Shown one piece after another: positions 36,416 to 47,361 of a stretch of 64,000 nt of DNA. The stretch is from Bradysia coprophila (taxonomy: Eukaryota > Arthropoda > Insecta > Diptera > Sciaridae). A program made the translations under genes and the position numbers. The notes below the pieces were generated by a model, which was given only the letters and a program-made list of their open reading frames with translations, was not told where the DNA came from and made no database searches. How positions within the stretch are numbered: position 1 is the first letter of the stretch; the number at the start of each line of letters is the position of its first letter. Location of the stretch: assembly GCF_014529535.1 (NCBI RefSeq), contig NW_023503293.1:2388507-2452506 (forward strand), written 5' to 3'.

Positions 36416-36775
36416 ATAATTATTCAGAATCAAAAGTCGCGTTATGCCAATATTGATAATTATCAAACTACTGAAATTCAATAATTATCAAAATATCGGT
36501 ATATTACAGCTAGAGCGCGCAGCTGTTACGTAATATGTCCTACAGTGAACGACATCTCAAATGTCTCACTGTCAAATTTTTCTGAGAATTTTATTGTGTC
36601 ATTGCAAATTCACAATGACATTCTCAGAAAAAAATGACAGTGAGACATTTGAGATGTCGTTCACTGTAAATATTTGAATTTTATTAGAATTGATTGAATT
36701 GATTTATCGAAATATCGATAATCTGATAATTATCAAAATTCAAATGAAGAATCAAAATCATTATCTCCCGTGCTT
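36193..36775. mobile_element. TATCGATA-rich inverted-repeat element, nested host copy
   Basis: The left end TAGGCATAGGAGACGTTCAA and the right end, read backwards TAAGCACGGGAGATAATG, are similar; internal sequence carries many ATCGATAAT and GATAATTATC palindromes. A smaller relative is at 37331-37510. Inside this copy sit a CRE-bearing repeat (36303-36415) and a complete mariner-type MITE (36541-36668), so at least two insertions followed. Confidence 0.5.
36541..36668. mobile_element. Tc1/mariner-type MITE, 124 bp plus TA duplications
   Basis: TA is followed by CAGTGAACGACATCTCAAAT and ends with the exact reverse complement CGTTCACTG then TA. The arms are about 50 bp each and almost identical; the centre is TGTCATTGCAAATTCACAATG-like. 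TA target duplication and CAGT termini are typical of Tc1/mariner-derived MITEs. No transposase is present, so it was mobilised in trans. Confidence 0.85.
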
Positions 36776-37330
36776 AGTAATAGCATTGTCGAAATTCAAT
36801 TGTAATTTGATATCGCAATTGATGCACTGTATAGCGATATGATGATAAAGTATGTTTGTGCATATATATTCTGCACTTGTCTGTGGACGAGATCAAAGTA
36901 CAATGTGCAAACTATGTTGGTCGTTCGTTCGATGTGTATGAGAAAAAAGCAATTAGTTACAGGAATTTCCAAAAAAAATCCTTAATTAGTTTATGTTTCT
37001 ATGACTATTGTCAAGTATTGAACGAAGCAAAATGTTGAGTCTTTTGTATTTGCCTTTGTGAATTACCACTTTTGTGTTGACGGATTCTGCAATTCACATC
37101 GTTTCAGAATTCGAAGTTTGGTAGAAGCGGACTTACGGCGTAAATTATGTTGGGTGTCCATTTTTTAGGTTTTGTAGAATTTCAATATCGGATTGTCGAT
37201 CCCATCAACGAAAAATTGTTCGTATATTTTCGGCGTGACACTCGGTCCAGTGGACCATTTTATTACAAATGAACCTCAGAATATTTTTAATGCTTCGAAC
37301 GATTTCTAAATAATCAATTTTTAGCTTTAG

Positions 37331-37510
37331 TGGTAGGTATGGGAAACATTCAAAATTAATTGATAATATCGATCGAAAGAAATTATCGATTAATCAAATC
37401 GTTCGTTATCGATAATTATCAAAATATCAATGATTGTTATCGATATTTTTTTTTAAATTTCCGATCGAACAATTTATCGATAATCAAAATCATTTCGCGC
37501 ATGCCTATTG
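37331..37510. mobile_element. TATCGATA-rich element, small copy
   Basis: The left end TAGGTATGGGAAACATTCAA and the right end, read backwards TAGGCATGCGCGAAATGATT, bound a core with repeated TTATCGATAATTATC. It matches the nested copy at 36193-36775 in order of blocks. Confidence 0.55.
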
Positions 37511-37766
37511 AGTGGTGATTATCATCTTTACCATTGACAATAGGTTTCTTCCAAGGCCGTTCGAATTGTCAATCGTCATCCACAGAGAAATATCAGAATT
37601 TTGTTACAAACAGTTTTACCAGCTCTTATGGTTTCGAAAATTTTCGAATAGATAAATTCCATCCCAGCGTCTTTGAAATAAGTGACTTATTTCGTTTCAG
37701 CGTTTCATCGGACAGAAGCACCCATAGAGGAAGCACCTTACTCACTTTTTAGTATTTAGCATTATA

Positions 37767-37930
37767 GCAACGCACTTCAAGCAAAAGTGCTTTCAATGAC
37801 AGCTGCGAAATAGAGTACTATTTTGTATGAAAAAATATTCCAAATATTTTTATAGTGCCAAAATTTGTTAGATACACTGTCAAGTTTCAGTACCCTATTT
37901 AGAGTACCACTCATGTTTGAAGTGCGTTGG
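37767..37930. mobile_element. Short inverted-repeat element ending CAACGCACTTCAA
   Basis: GCAACGCACTTCAA at the left and TTGAAGTGCGTTGG at the right are inverted repeats 164 bp apart, with weaker inner pairing (AGAGTACT against AGAGTACC reversed). No open frame. Single copy in the window. Confidence 0.5.
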
Positions 37931-38470
37931 TTTTAGGGTCGTACTAAAAAATTTCAATATAATAAATGTGCATTACATTTGTATCTAAAACGACCAGCAC
38001 ACTTCATGTTTGATGAAATGGCATAATCTAGTAGTTATGGACTTTTTATATAATGCAACCATACCTCCTGGTAGAAACTTATAACAAACGAAGTGTTTTG
38101 AAGGGAAAGCCTGATTTGAACAAAGAACTTGCGGGACTTGTCAAAAGGTTCCACAAAAGAATGTCTCGTTTATTTGAGATTTCGACTTCTCACAAGTTCA
38201 AATAAAATAAGATTTTCCTGTCATTGTGATGTTGACTGTTTTGTGCATCTAAAAAAAGGAGGACCAATTTTTAATTTTAGAAATTTTATAATCGCAATGT
38301 ACAAGCAAAAATGGGTTTCGTAAAAACAGTCCGCTAAAAATTCAAATTTTGAAGTGTCAAATCAATACCAAACGCAGCGTCGTACATATAATGTGTAATT
38401 CACAATATTCTATTATCAGAATGCGTCGAAATGTATTTTTCATACCTAGTCCAATATGAAAAATACTATT

Positions 38471-38754
38471 CGTACCACGGACTAAAAGTCTTTTTTAGCG
38501 TGTGAGAAGTTTCTAGACAGAGCCGAAGGCGAGGTCTGGAATCGAAAAAATACTTTTCATGTGTCGGGGCCGAAAATGAGGGAGTTTTGAGATTTTTCTC
38601 TGGTTTTCGACCCCTTACATGAAAAATTTTTTGAGTATCTGTTTTGGACGATTGATTTTAGGCACTTTCGCATGTAGCGACTCGCAACTCGCGAAATTGC
38701 CTAAAAACAATCGTCCAAAACAGATACACAAATAACTATTTAGTCCTAGGTACG
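38471..38754. mobile_element. Inverted-repeat element containing two internal hairpins, copy 1
   Basis: The ends CGTACCACGGACTAAAAGT and ACTATTTAGTCCTAGGTACG are imperfect inverted repeats. Inside lie hairpin 1 (TTTCATGTGTCGGGGCCGAA paired with its mirror, 38556-38625) and hairpin 2 (TATCTGTTTTGGACGATT paired with its mirror, 38636-38726). The same two hairpins occur in reversed order at 41795-41974. Confidence 0.65.
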
Positions 38755-39015
38755 AAATGTACTATTGCAATTCATTTGTTCATCTACTGATTCACCCAAA
38801 ATTAAAATTCCGAAACGCATCTACGGCGTGAATAATACCAGTAATATTTCGTGTTGTTTGTTCTAATTGCCAGTTCAAAGTTCAGATGTTCACAAAAAAT
38901 GCAAAATTTAGACGCTGAAAAAGGGCGGAATAAAAAAACCCAATCACAAAATTTTTTGGATTCCAATATACAGCCAGTACTGCCAGAGATAAAAATATAC
39001 GCTCTTTCAACACCC

Positions 39016-39127
39016 CCCTACAACGCATAAAGTGCAAAAGAGATGCACGATATTGTGAGAGAATTTCATAAGTAGAAATCTTGCATCTTTTTTACACCAT
39101 AATTCTTATATTATGCGTTGCAGGGTA
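39016..39127. mobile_element. Short MITE-like element ending CCCTACAACGCATAA
   Basis: CCCTACAACGCATAA at the left and TTATGCGTTGCAGGG at the right are inverted repeats. Internal phrases (GAGATGCACGATATTGTGAG) resemble sequence at 59286-59396, which ends TTATGCGTTGTAGGG, so a related copy lies in the PHF14 intron. Confidence 0.6.
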
Positions 39128-39717
39128 GAACACTATTTAAATATGTATACTTTGTACCTATACTTACAACAATTGTAATGACTTACACCCCCACTTTAGC
39201 GGGTATGTACCAAGCAGGTAACTGGAAATTCTTTTCGCAAAATTTAGTCATTAATCGTTGTTCCATCGAGCTGAAAAGTCATACCAAATCATTAATCTCA
39301 AGTCCATTGAGCTGACCAGTCAAAAAAATTAAAAAAATTTCAAATAATCGTAAAGAGTTGAGTAAAGAAAAAAACTTGCAAATTTTTCTAATTTCCTAAA
39401 GTGAGTGCAAACGGATACAAGTAAAACAAGTAAAAGAAAATATTGTGATAACAAAACAATAGTAGAAAATAAACTAAAAATATTTGAGAAGAATTTTGTG
39501 AAAACGGATTAACAGTTGAATTCGCGTTAAAATTTTCAAGCTAAATTAAAGGAGTTACTAAAAATTAAAGGAGTTACTAAAAATCAAAGTGAATTGTGCC
39601 CTAGAAAATCTAAAACAATTTTAGCAGAAAACATTTCTGAGAATAAATCATTGAAGAAGTTTTAAAATTTTCGCGACTTCTGAATTATAAAAGTAAAACC
39701 AGCGATTCAAAAAGAAA

Positions 39718-40647
39718 ATGGCTTTTAACAGAAAACCTGTGTACTTCCCTTTGGTGCGAGCAAATGCCTTCATCGGATTGGAGCAATTTCACGAGAGGAG
39801 TCGCAAAATCGTCGCAGATGCTATACTATTGACCAAGAAACAACAAGCGGAACAGGATGATCAGAATCGTTCGTACATTAGGACGCCGCGTTTGACCATG
39901 CCAACAACATCGGCAAGCTGCAGGCACTGCATTGACGCGACAATGGATTCAAGAATAAATCTACAACTAAAAACAACATCAACAACCGGCGTCCAATTTA
40001 ATGTTGGTGGATCGTCGGCAACTGTGAGGTATAATGCATTGCTCGGAATAAATGTTCTCACAAGAAAACGCAAACCAGTCGACGAAAGTGGTCTGCTGAA
40101 CGTAGCAATGTGGGAAGATTCTCAACCACCAACAAAGAAACAAAAATTGAGTTTTGACGCCGGCCTATCAACCTCAAGAGGTTTAAAGTGCAAATCGGTA
40201 GTTAACTGTAGTTTGTTATCGAAAAAGTCAAAAAAAATTAATGGACGTGGGCTGCTGAACAGAAGACTCAAGAAAGTGGAACTTGGCCGCTATAGATCAG
40301 TCATTGGAATGGACCTGTTGGATAAGCCAGCTCAGGTGGTTCATGACACCTTTAGGAGCAACGATTATGTTCAGAGAAACAAACAGAGCCAAAATAAATC
40401 AGTGTTACCGAAAATCGACCAAAGCAAGCCTTCGGAATTGTCTCCACTCGTACGGTGTAATGCAGTTATTGGAATGGCTTTGTTGGGAGACATAAGCGAT
40501 ACCAACGTTACCGCCTCGCCATTTGCAACACCGGCGAAGCCAAAGCAAATAAAACAACAACCAATGTCAAAGGAACAGCTTTTGCGGAAGGAGGCAGCAG
40601 TACAAAAATGGAATGCCAAATATGGCACAAAATACACTCTAATTTGA
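39718..40647 (+). CDS. Uncharacterised 309-aa protein with five copies of an R-x-N-A-x-I-G-like motif
   Basis: An uninterrupted 309-aa frame begins at AAAATGGC, a good insect start context, with a stop at 40645-40647. A short motif recurs: LVRANAFIGL (12-21), TVRYNALLGI (102-111), KCKSVVNCSL (157-166), GRYRSVIGMDLL (190-201) and LVRCNAVIGMALL (244-256). Between the motifs the chain is basic and polar, with possible nuclear-localisation clusters RKRKP (117-121), KKQK (140-143) and KKSKK (169-173). There is no signal peptide or membrane segment. Coding GC is clearly higher than the flanks and the frame is long for such AT-rich DNA, so it is likely a real, intronless or single-coding-exon gene. 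I do not recognise the family; the spaced short motifs in a disordered chain suggest repeated binding to one partner. Confidence 0.72.
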   Translation: MAFNRKPVYFPLVRANAFIGLEQFHERSRKIVADAILLTKKQQAEQDDQNRSYIRTPRLTMPTTSASCRHCIDATMDSRINLQLKTTSTTGVQFNVGGSSATVRYNALLGINVLTRKRKPVDESGLLNVAMWEDSQPPTKKQKLSFDAGLSTSRGLKCKSVVNCSLLSKKSKKINGRGLLNRRLKKVELGRYRSVIGMDLLDKPAQVVHDTFRSNDYVQRNKQSQNKSVLPKIDQSKPSELSPLVRCNAVIGMALLGDISDTNVTASPFATPAKPKQIKQQPMSKEQLLRKEAAVQKWNAKYGTKYTLI

Positions 40648-40895
40648 AGAAAACAACGATCGATGAGTTGAATGTCTTCCAGAATTGTTCGGTTTTCAAA
40701 TTAAAATCAGAAGTTTTGAAAAAATTAGTTCCTTTTAGTCAACAGTGAAAAATCTAATGCCGTCCAGTCATACGTGAGACCTTTCATTTTTGTTACACTT
40801 TTTGTTTTTTAACTTTCATTCTTTTCTTTAGTATGTGCAACAAACAGGAAACCCAATAAGGAATATTTGAAAACTACTTTTGTTACTGTTAATTG

Positions 40896-41050
40896 ACGCC
40901 GTAAGTGCAGTTGTAATCCAAAATGTAATACTTTCTAACGCAGCGTCATTTTCATACAACGAAGCGTTGAAATATATTTGTCTGTTCACTTTTTCATCGA
41001 ATCGTTCACTTGAAATTCAAATTTTAGACATACTTATAGCGTGAATAACA
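40896..41050. repeat. Dispersed repeat, copy 2
   Basis: It shares ACGCCGTAAGTGC, TTTCTAACGCAGCGTCA and TTCACTTGAAATTCAAA blocks in order with 1886-2045. The two copies are about 39 kb apart in the same orientation. Confidence 0.6.
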
Positions 41051-41406
41051 TTCATTTGGAAGTAATATTTTGGTTCTTGTAAATAATATTTATGTTTTAG
41101 GCTAAACATTGTTGTTTTCAGCACGTAAATAAAACATTACAAAATTTAAAAAAAAAAACAGTTTTTTAATCATCTTCCTAAAAATTGGAGAATTGTTTCC
41201 CAACAATCCAGTCTTCAACTTCAAACGCAATTAATGTAGTTGCTGACTTCTGGCTTTTTACAACTTGTTGATGATGAAAAATTTCCAACCGGTTTAAAAC
41301 TTTCTCCCATTTTTTTTTTTTTAAAACATTTTTCGTAGATTTGAACGGTGAAACTGGTAAATAAAAATCAATTTCCTGGAAACATTTTGCAAATAGCCGT
41401 GGTCAA

Positions 41407-41736
41407 TAGCCCTACTCACGTTAAAAAAAATTGGTTCAGATCTTTCGGAGGAATGTCGATTTCGTTTCTTTATCGAATCCTAAACAATTCTCTAGAACAT
41501 CAAAATTGACAAAAAATTGTTTCCGAGTCGCGCAACGCATTTGAAATTTACATGAAAACGCATAGAAACGCATGGTAACGCAGAGAAACGCATGCATTTT
41601 CGATTGCGTTGCGCGACTCGGAAACAATATTTTGTCAATTATGATGTTCTAGAGAATTGTTTAGGATTCGATAAAGAAACGAAATCGACATTCCTCCGAA
41701 GGATCTAAACCAATTTTTTTAACGTGAGTAGGGCTA
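41407..41736. mobile_element. hAT-like MITE with exact 8-bp target duplication
   Basis: The element starts TAGCCCTACTCACGTTAAAA and ends with the reverse complement ...AACGTGAGTAGGGCTA. It is flanked by identical 8-bp copies GTGGTCAA at 41399-41406 and 41737-41744. The arms are about 130 bp and near identical, with a central repeat of AACGCAT words. An 8-bp duplication points to hAT or P superfamily transposases. No open frame encodes a transposase. Confidence 0.88.
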
Positions 41737-41794
41737 GTGGTCAAGACACAAGAACTGTAAAATGGTATCTCGAATCAAGGTGGAGATAGTTATT

Positions 41795-41974
41795 TACGTA
41801 TCTGTTGTGGACGGTATATTTTAGGCAATTTCGCGAGTTGTAGCCCGAACGAAGTGAGGGCGACAAGCGAAAGTGCCTAAAATAAACCGTCCACAACAGA
41901 TGCGTATACAACTTTTCATGCCGAGGGCCCAAATTACGAGAAAAATTCCGTAATTTTTGCCCAAGGCATGAAAA
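41795..41974. mobile_element. Double-hairpin element, copy 2 (reversed order)
   Basis: Hairpin TATCTGTTGTGGACGGTATA with its mirror (41795-41907) is followed by hairpin TTTCATGCCGAGGGCCCAAA with its mirror (41914-41974). The same pair occurs in opposite order at 38556-38726, so the two copies lie in opposite orientation. The outer ends seen in copy 1 are not evident here. Confidence 0.6.
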
Positions 41975-42968
41975 ATATGTTTGATATGAAGTCGGTGACT
42001 ACCACACAAAGATGCTTTACAATTTCTGAAGGGTCATTTCAACGAACTCCAATAACAGGCACAATAACAAGTTTTTGTAACGGTAGTACGATCTCCTTTT
42101 TGTATGGACATCAGTAACTCATAGTCATATACCAACATAAAAAACTGAATTTAACTGAACTCTTATTTAAATTCTGTTCTTGTGCCTGCCTGTTCTTGGA
42201 GTGCATTGGTCATTTTTACAATCAGGGCGTCTGAAAATTCGATGACACATATACGGAGAGTGTGACACACATCCAGCGTCGTGAAAACGGCTTGGTAAAC
42301 CTACATTACCCTTGTTTTCAAATTTGTCGATAAGAAAGGTAAGAAATCGCACCCTGCATCAACGAACACAAAGCGCGTCATATGGTTTTGACAGTTTCAC
42401 AACTCTTTTTATTTATGTTATGAATCATTTGTCGAACGAGAAATAAGAGATTCGCGTTCGTTTTATAATTTCTTTTTCCCGATAAAACGTGCAGTTAAAT
42501 TAAATTCTTGTTGCTTAAGTTCATAGTATTCATCATTTCGCTCAAACTAAGACTAAATAATTCTTATGCGAACACAGTGGCACAGATAAGTACCAGAGGA
42601 AGTAAGGCGAAATTACGTGTTAATGTAGAACAGTGTCATTTGAGCCACACACAAACAAAAAGAAATCGCATTTTTAGAGGCCTTTTTTGTTATCAGTTTT
42701 GTTGTGGAAAAGAAACGAAATCAATTGGATGTGCGGTAATACATAAGAGGTCAGGTTCATACAAATTGCAACAATATTATTACTCATCTGGAACTGAAAG
42801 TAAATAGAATCGCAAAAAATTGCATTCACTACCAGCTAGTCGATTCGGAGTCAGCAAAATAGAAAAATTTCCTTTATATTCAAACACAACAAACGAAAAA
42901 GAAGGCGTCACTCGTTATTGGATATGATTGTGAGCGGGCCAGTCATCAAAAGTTAATTTCCACTAAAT

Positions 42969-45592
42969 ATGTTAGCACCCAGTACTACTGACGATGAAGG
43001 TCAAAGCAGCAGTCATAATCTTTATTCCGACGGACGTGACGATGCAGATGATATTTACGATAATGAACCGTTAATACTATCGCGACCATCAGGTAATTTA
43101 ACAATTTTCATTTTCCCTGAAATGTGAAACCGCTAAATTTGCTCAATCACAGACGACGATGGCAAATTTCCCAAAGCTCGTCAAATTCTCGGTTTGATGG
43201 GATTCCTTGGTTTCGCGAATGTGTACGCGATGCGAGTCAACTGTAAGTTGAAACGGACAAATCATTTTTTGTATAATTGAGAATTATATGACTTTATTAG
43301 TATCTGTTGCTGTCGTGGCCATGATCAATGAGACGGCAATTCCGTCAACGGTGACTAACGAATCGGATGTGTGTCCAATGCCTCCGATTACAAACTCAAC
43401 GATACCAAGGGTAAGTTTTCTAGTTTAAAATTGGTAAGGGTATGCACAAGCGGCGAGTGCGGAGTGCTACTTCCTTTTGGATTAGTGGCAAGTTAGGGTT
43501 CCCGTACCGCCCATACTCTCTTTAGAGTTCATGGTTCTCGTTTCCGATATTGCCCCGAAAACTCCGAAAAATCACTTTTCAGACTATGGTCCGGAACAAG
43601 TTCACGTGACGAAAAATGAAAAAATTAAAATTTTTGAGAAGCCATTCTCACCTCCGCCAAAAATCGACTTAAGATATTTTCGTCCCGTTTATTATTATTT
43701 CCACTACAATAGTTTGTCCATGCTACAGTCGGCGTCAGTGAAATTGAGGCATGAATTTTCTTCAGCTGTTTTTTAGCTGATCCATTCATACACAAACACA
43801 AGCGCATGGAGACGTATCAGCAGTACTGCATGTATGAACGGATCAGCTGAAAAACAGCTGAAGAAAATGAATGCCTGAATTTCACAGACGTCGCCTGTAT
43901 CACAATAAAATGAAAAACGTTTGGAAAACGTTAAAACTTGACTTCAGAAGTCCAAAGTTCTCGAATGTTAATTTTTAGAGCAAATTGTAAACTTCAATAA
44001 TAAATATTCACAGAAATTTGCTCCACCTACCGTACTCTTTTATTATTAAAATGTACGGTCTATCTGCAATTTTCGAACTGGGAACCCTAGTCAACATCGA
44101 CCTTATTTTCTGTTTTACCAGAAGATAACAAAATGACGTCTAATCTAATCTAGAGTTCAATATCCCAACATTACATTGTCATTTCCTTCAAATGAATTTT
44201 CATCTTTGCAAGATAATGTCATGTTGTCGTTGTGCCGTTGAAATTGCTATACCAAAACACGTACAGTATAAACGTCGAATGCGTCTAAATTGTCATTCCG
44301 TTTTTAGAAAGAAGGCGAATTCGTTTGGGATGAGGCTACCCAAGGACTTGTACTTGGATCTTTTTTCTACGGTTACGTACTGACTCAGGTGCCTGGTGGG
44401 CGATTAGCTGAGATGTTTGGGGGTAAATTAATTTACGGTTTTGGCGTACTGATCACCGCGATATTTACACTATTAACGCCAATCGCTGCCTACTACAGTC
44501 TTCCAGCATTAGTTTTAGTCCGAATATTAGAGGGAATGGGCGAAGGTGTTACATTTCCAGCGATGCACGCAATGTTAGGTATGTGACGGAGAGGATTTGT
44601 TTAGTAATGTTGTCAGCAAAAAAAAATATTTTTTTTTAGCTCGATGGATACCCCCTTTAGAACGCAGTAAATTCGCTGCACTAGTGTATGCGGGAACCAA
44701 TTTTGGCACAGTCATATCGTTACCATTATCTGGCTGGTTATGTTCTATCGAGTATATGGGCGGTTGGCCGCTCGCGTTTTACATATTCGGAGTGTTAGGA
44801 ATCATTTGGTTCATTTTCTGGTTGTATTTAGTGTATGACACGCCAAACAGTCATCCACGAATAACAGCCGCAGAGCGAACGTACATCGAACGTGCGGTTA
44901 AACGTCCCGATGACGAGCTCCTTGATCCGGCCGAAGAGAGTGTAGTACCGTGGCGATCGATAATCACTTCAGTGCCGCTGTGGGCCATTCTGATAACACA
45001 ATGCGGCCAGTCGTGGGCATTCTACACACAGCTCACCGAACTGCCCACGTACATGGACAACATTTTACATATGGACATTCAACAGAATGCTGTTCTGTCG
45101 GCTCTGCCTTATTTGACCAGTTGGATTATGGGCATTGTATTTTCAATTTTTGCTGATTGGTTGCTACAGAAAGGATACATATCACAACTGAACTCGTACA
45201 AACTGTGGAATTCCGTGGCTTCGATAGTTCCATCGTTAGGTTTAATCGGTGTCGCTTATGGTGGCTGTAATTGGATATGGGTGATGATTATGTTAGCCGG
45301 GGCTGGTTCATTTCAGGGTGCTGTTTATGCTGGTAATCAAATGAATCACATTGCATTAAGTCCAAAATATGCGGGCACAATGTATGGTATTACGAATGGT
45401 GCGGCCAATACGTGCGGTTTCATGGCTCCGTACATTGTCGGATTGATAATTAGGGGCGACGAAACGCTGGGCCAGTGGCGTTTAGTATTTTATTTAGCTG
45501 CATTTATTAATATCATGGGAAATTTTGTATATATGCTGTTCGCAAGTTCCGAGGAACAAGCCTGGTCGAAGTCTAGGATCATTAAAAATTAG
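42969..45592 (+). CDS. SLC17-type (sialin/VGLUT-like) major facilitator transporter
   Basis: Five exons: 42969-43092, 43153-43242, 43301-43410, 44308-44578, 44640-45592. Phases match at all four joins, giving 515 aa, the usual family size. The N-terminus is acidic and cytosolic ([11 protein letters not shown]). The first membrane segment leads into [20 protein letters not shown], the SLC17 N-terminal hallmark. Then come an extracellular loop with N-x-T/S sites, [32 protein letters not shown], and [18 protein letters not shown], the signature R-x-L-x-G-x-x-E-G-x-x-F-P. About 12 membrane helices are visible in total, with a cytosolic loop rich in charges in the middle ([14 protein letters not shown]). 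Family members are Na+- or H+-coupled organic or inorganic anion transporters; the substrate cannot be told. Intron 3 (897 bp) contains a MITE. The C-terminus is short ([14 protein letters not shown]). Confidence 0.94.
43724..43906. mobile_element. MITE of the CAGTGAAATT family inside transporter intron 3
   Basis: The left arm runs TACAGTCGGCGTCAGTGAAA then GGCATGAATTTTCTTCAGC and TGATCC. The right arm is its mirror, ending CACAGACGTCGCCTGTA. TA is present at both edges, consistent with a mariner-type target. Relatives are at 32395-32620 and 26805-26880. Confidence 0.7.
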
Positions 45593-45783
45593 GAAATTAG
45601 AAAAATTAAACATTTGAAATGCGACGGTGTGCGATTACTTTCCATGACAGATTCGTATATGTGAAAGTGTATTTGGTAAATTGTTTAAGTGCTAGCGCGA
45701 CGATCTATTAGTTCGTCACAAATTATATTTGTATATTAGTTTCCTGTTTCTTTATGCTATTTTTTATTTAAAAAAGAAAGAAA

Positions 45784-45789
45784 ATTAAA
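45784..45789 (+). promoter_or_regulatory. Possible polyadenylation signal ATTAAA
   Basis: ATTAAA occurs 192 bases after the transporter stop codon, in an A-rich tract. It is a common variant hexamer, but this is only a positional argument. Confidence 0.3.
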
Positions 45790-47361
45790 AACGATCTATT
45801 TTTCATGGGAGTCTTTATTGTTGATAGATAAGATATGCCACAAAACAAAAAAAATCCGTCACAAATTTTCCGCTTACTTTTTTGACTGCAACGCACTTTC
45901 CATATAGGGTGAATCGAATTGTACCATCAATTAGTCAGATTTCTTTTTTAAATTTGACGTTCACTAAATTTACGTTCCGCTAGTGCGGTGTCGATTTTAT
46001 CGCTGTGCAGGCCTCCCACTCCTCCTTATTTCTCCTTATTTTTGATAAGACCCCTTTGTTTAATATTTCCTAATTTTTCATTTAAATCAAATTTGTACTC
46101 AATTATATTGTCCTCTCCAAAGTTACCAATATCGCAATCAAAATGCATAGAAGAAACCAGAACTCCCACATAAGCCCAATAGCGACACCTACACCAACAT
46201 CAGTAATATTTGACTTCTTCGACACTCAACTGTTGTCTATTAACACGAAAAAATCATTCAAGAACAAAGGACACGAAGTAGCTGAGTTACAACTTCGAAA
46301 TTTTACATTCGTTTGTCGTCGAGTTAAAAAAAATTACGTTGGAAGTGTTCCAGCAGTGCTCAAAGTTCGCCGACGATAGCAAAAAAAAAGATGGTCAAAA
46401 ATTCGCCATGAGAGACAACATCTAAAAAATTAGTTACTAGTGGTGGATAGGGCTTGTAACCTTCTGTCCATATCAACAATTCGAAGCTTCCACAGTTGCT
46501 TCCTTTCGAAGATATCGCTCATTGAAAATCGTGATTTTTCGACTATTTGGGGCTACAGCTGCCCAACCAGATGATCTAAGGGGTTTTTTTTTAAAATAAA
46601 AAGTCTTAGAATTAGTACCACTACCGATCCCAATATAAGTCAGAATTAACCGTGCCGTGGACGACACAGCTGCTGGTTCTCATAAACGGCACAGCCGTAC
46701 GGTCTGATTTTTTCCTGTGTGATGTTCGTGTCCTTCACTGATTAATAATATAGAAAAAAAATTATTGGTGGTCGGCGTTCCCTGTTTAATCTCGTTTCAA
46801 ACCAACCGTGATCTGTAATGAACCTAATTTCCCAGAACAGAGCAAACTGTTCAAAAAGATATTGCACTTTCGGGGATATTCGACTTTAAAGGTTTTCATA
46901 TAAATCGCCTTTCCGGATGAAAAAATCTAGACTAAAAACAGTTTTTTACGACAGGCGTACTGTTTTGAGCTCTAACTTCAATTTCTCAAACTTGGATCTC
47001 AAATCGATACACATAATAATATAAACTACAGAAGATTGTATCGAACCACATACATAGATTTAGATTATACATTATGCTTTATTTCAATTGAAGGTACTGA
47101 ATTTTTCTTACCGCGACAGAGCACATCAGTAATTGTAGTTTCACGCTGGCTGTGATTGTGAAACATTTATAGAAGTGTGGTGTAGAGTAGATCTTGACGA
47201 GTTTTGGTGTTGCACGGACGCTTACATTTCGACAATTTTTTACTGTTAACTTAAAAAGACTTTAAGAAATAGCAAGAATAAGAAAGCTAGCCATATTCAT
47301 CTATCGCATCGAATTCACGAACTCACCGTATTAAGGGACTTAACTCTAAATGTTATCTAAT

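Larger units (their letters stand above)
34766..39717. other. Intergenic stretch rich in nested small elements
   Basis: No gene is supported in the first 4.5 kb. Contents include duplicated TGACGTCA blocks (35895-36004, 36303-36415), TATCGATA-rich inverted-repeat elements (36193-36775, 37331-37510), a mariner-type MITE (36541-36668), inverted-repeat elements at 37767-37930, 38471-38754 and 39016-39127. About 39330-39717 is probably the 5' UTR and promoter of the following gene and contains a 19-bp direct repeat (TTAAAGGAGTTACTAAAAA, twice) at 39546-39584. Confidence 0.6.
40648..42968. other. Intergenic stretch before the transporter gene
   Basis: No gene is supported. It contains a dispersed repeat (40896-41050), a hAT-like MITE (41407-41736), the second double-hairpin element (41795-41974) and, from about 42450, sequence likely to be the promoter and 5' UTR of the transporter. 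The 99-codon open frame at 42508-42807 has no motif and is probably untranslated leader. Confidence 0.55.

Noticed and set aside
42508..42807. Separate small gene before the transporter
   Set aside because: No motif is visible and its position suits the 5' leader of the transporter transcript.
46143..46379. 78-codon frame after the transporter
   Set aside because: Basic, AT-rich and motif-free, with no supporting splice structure.
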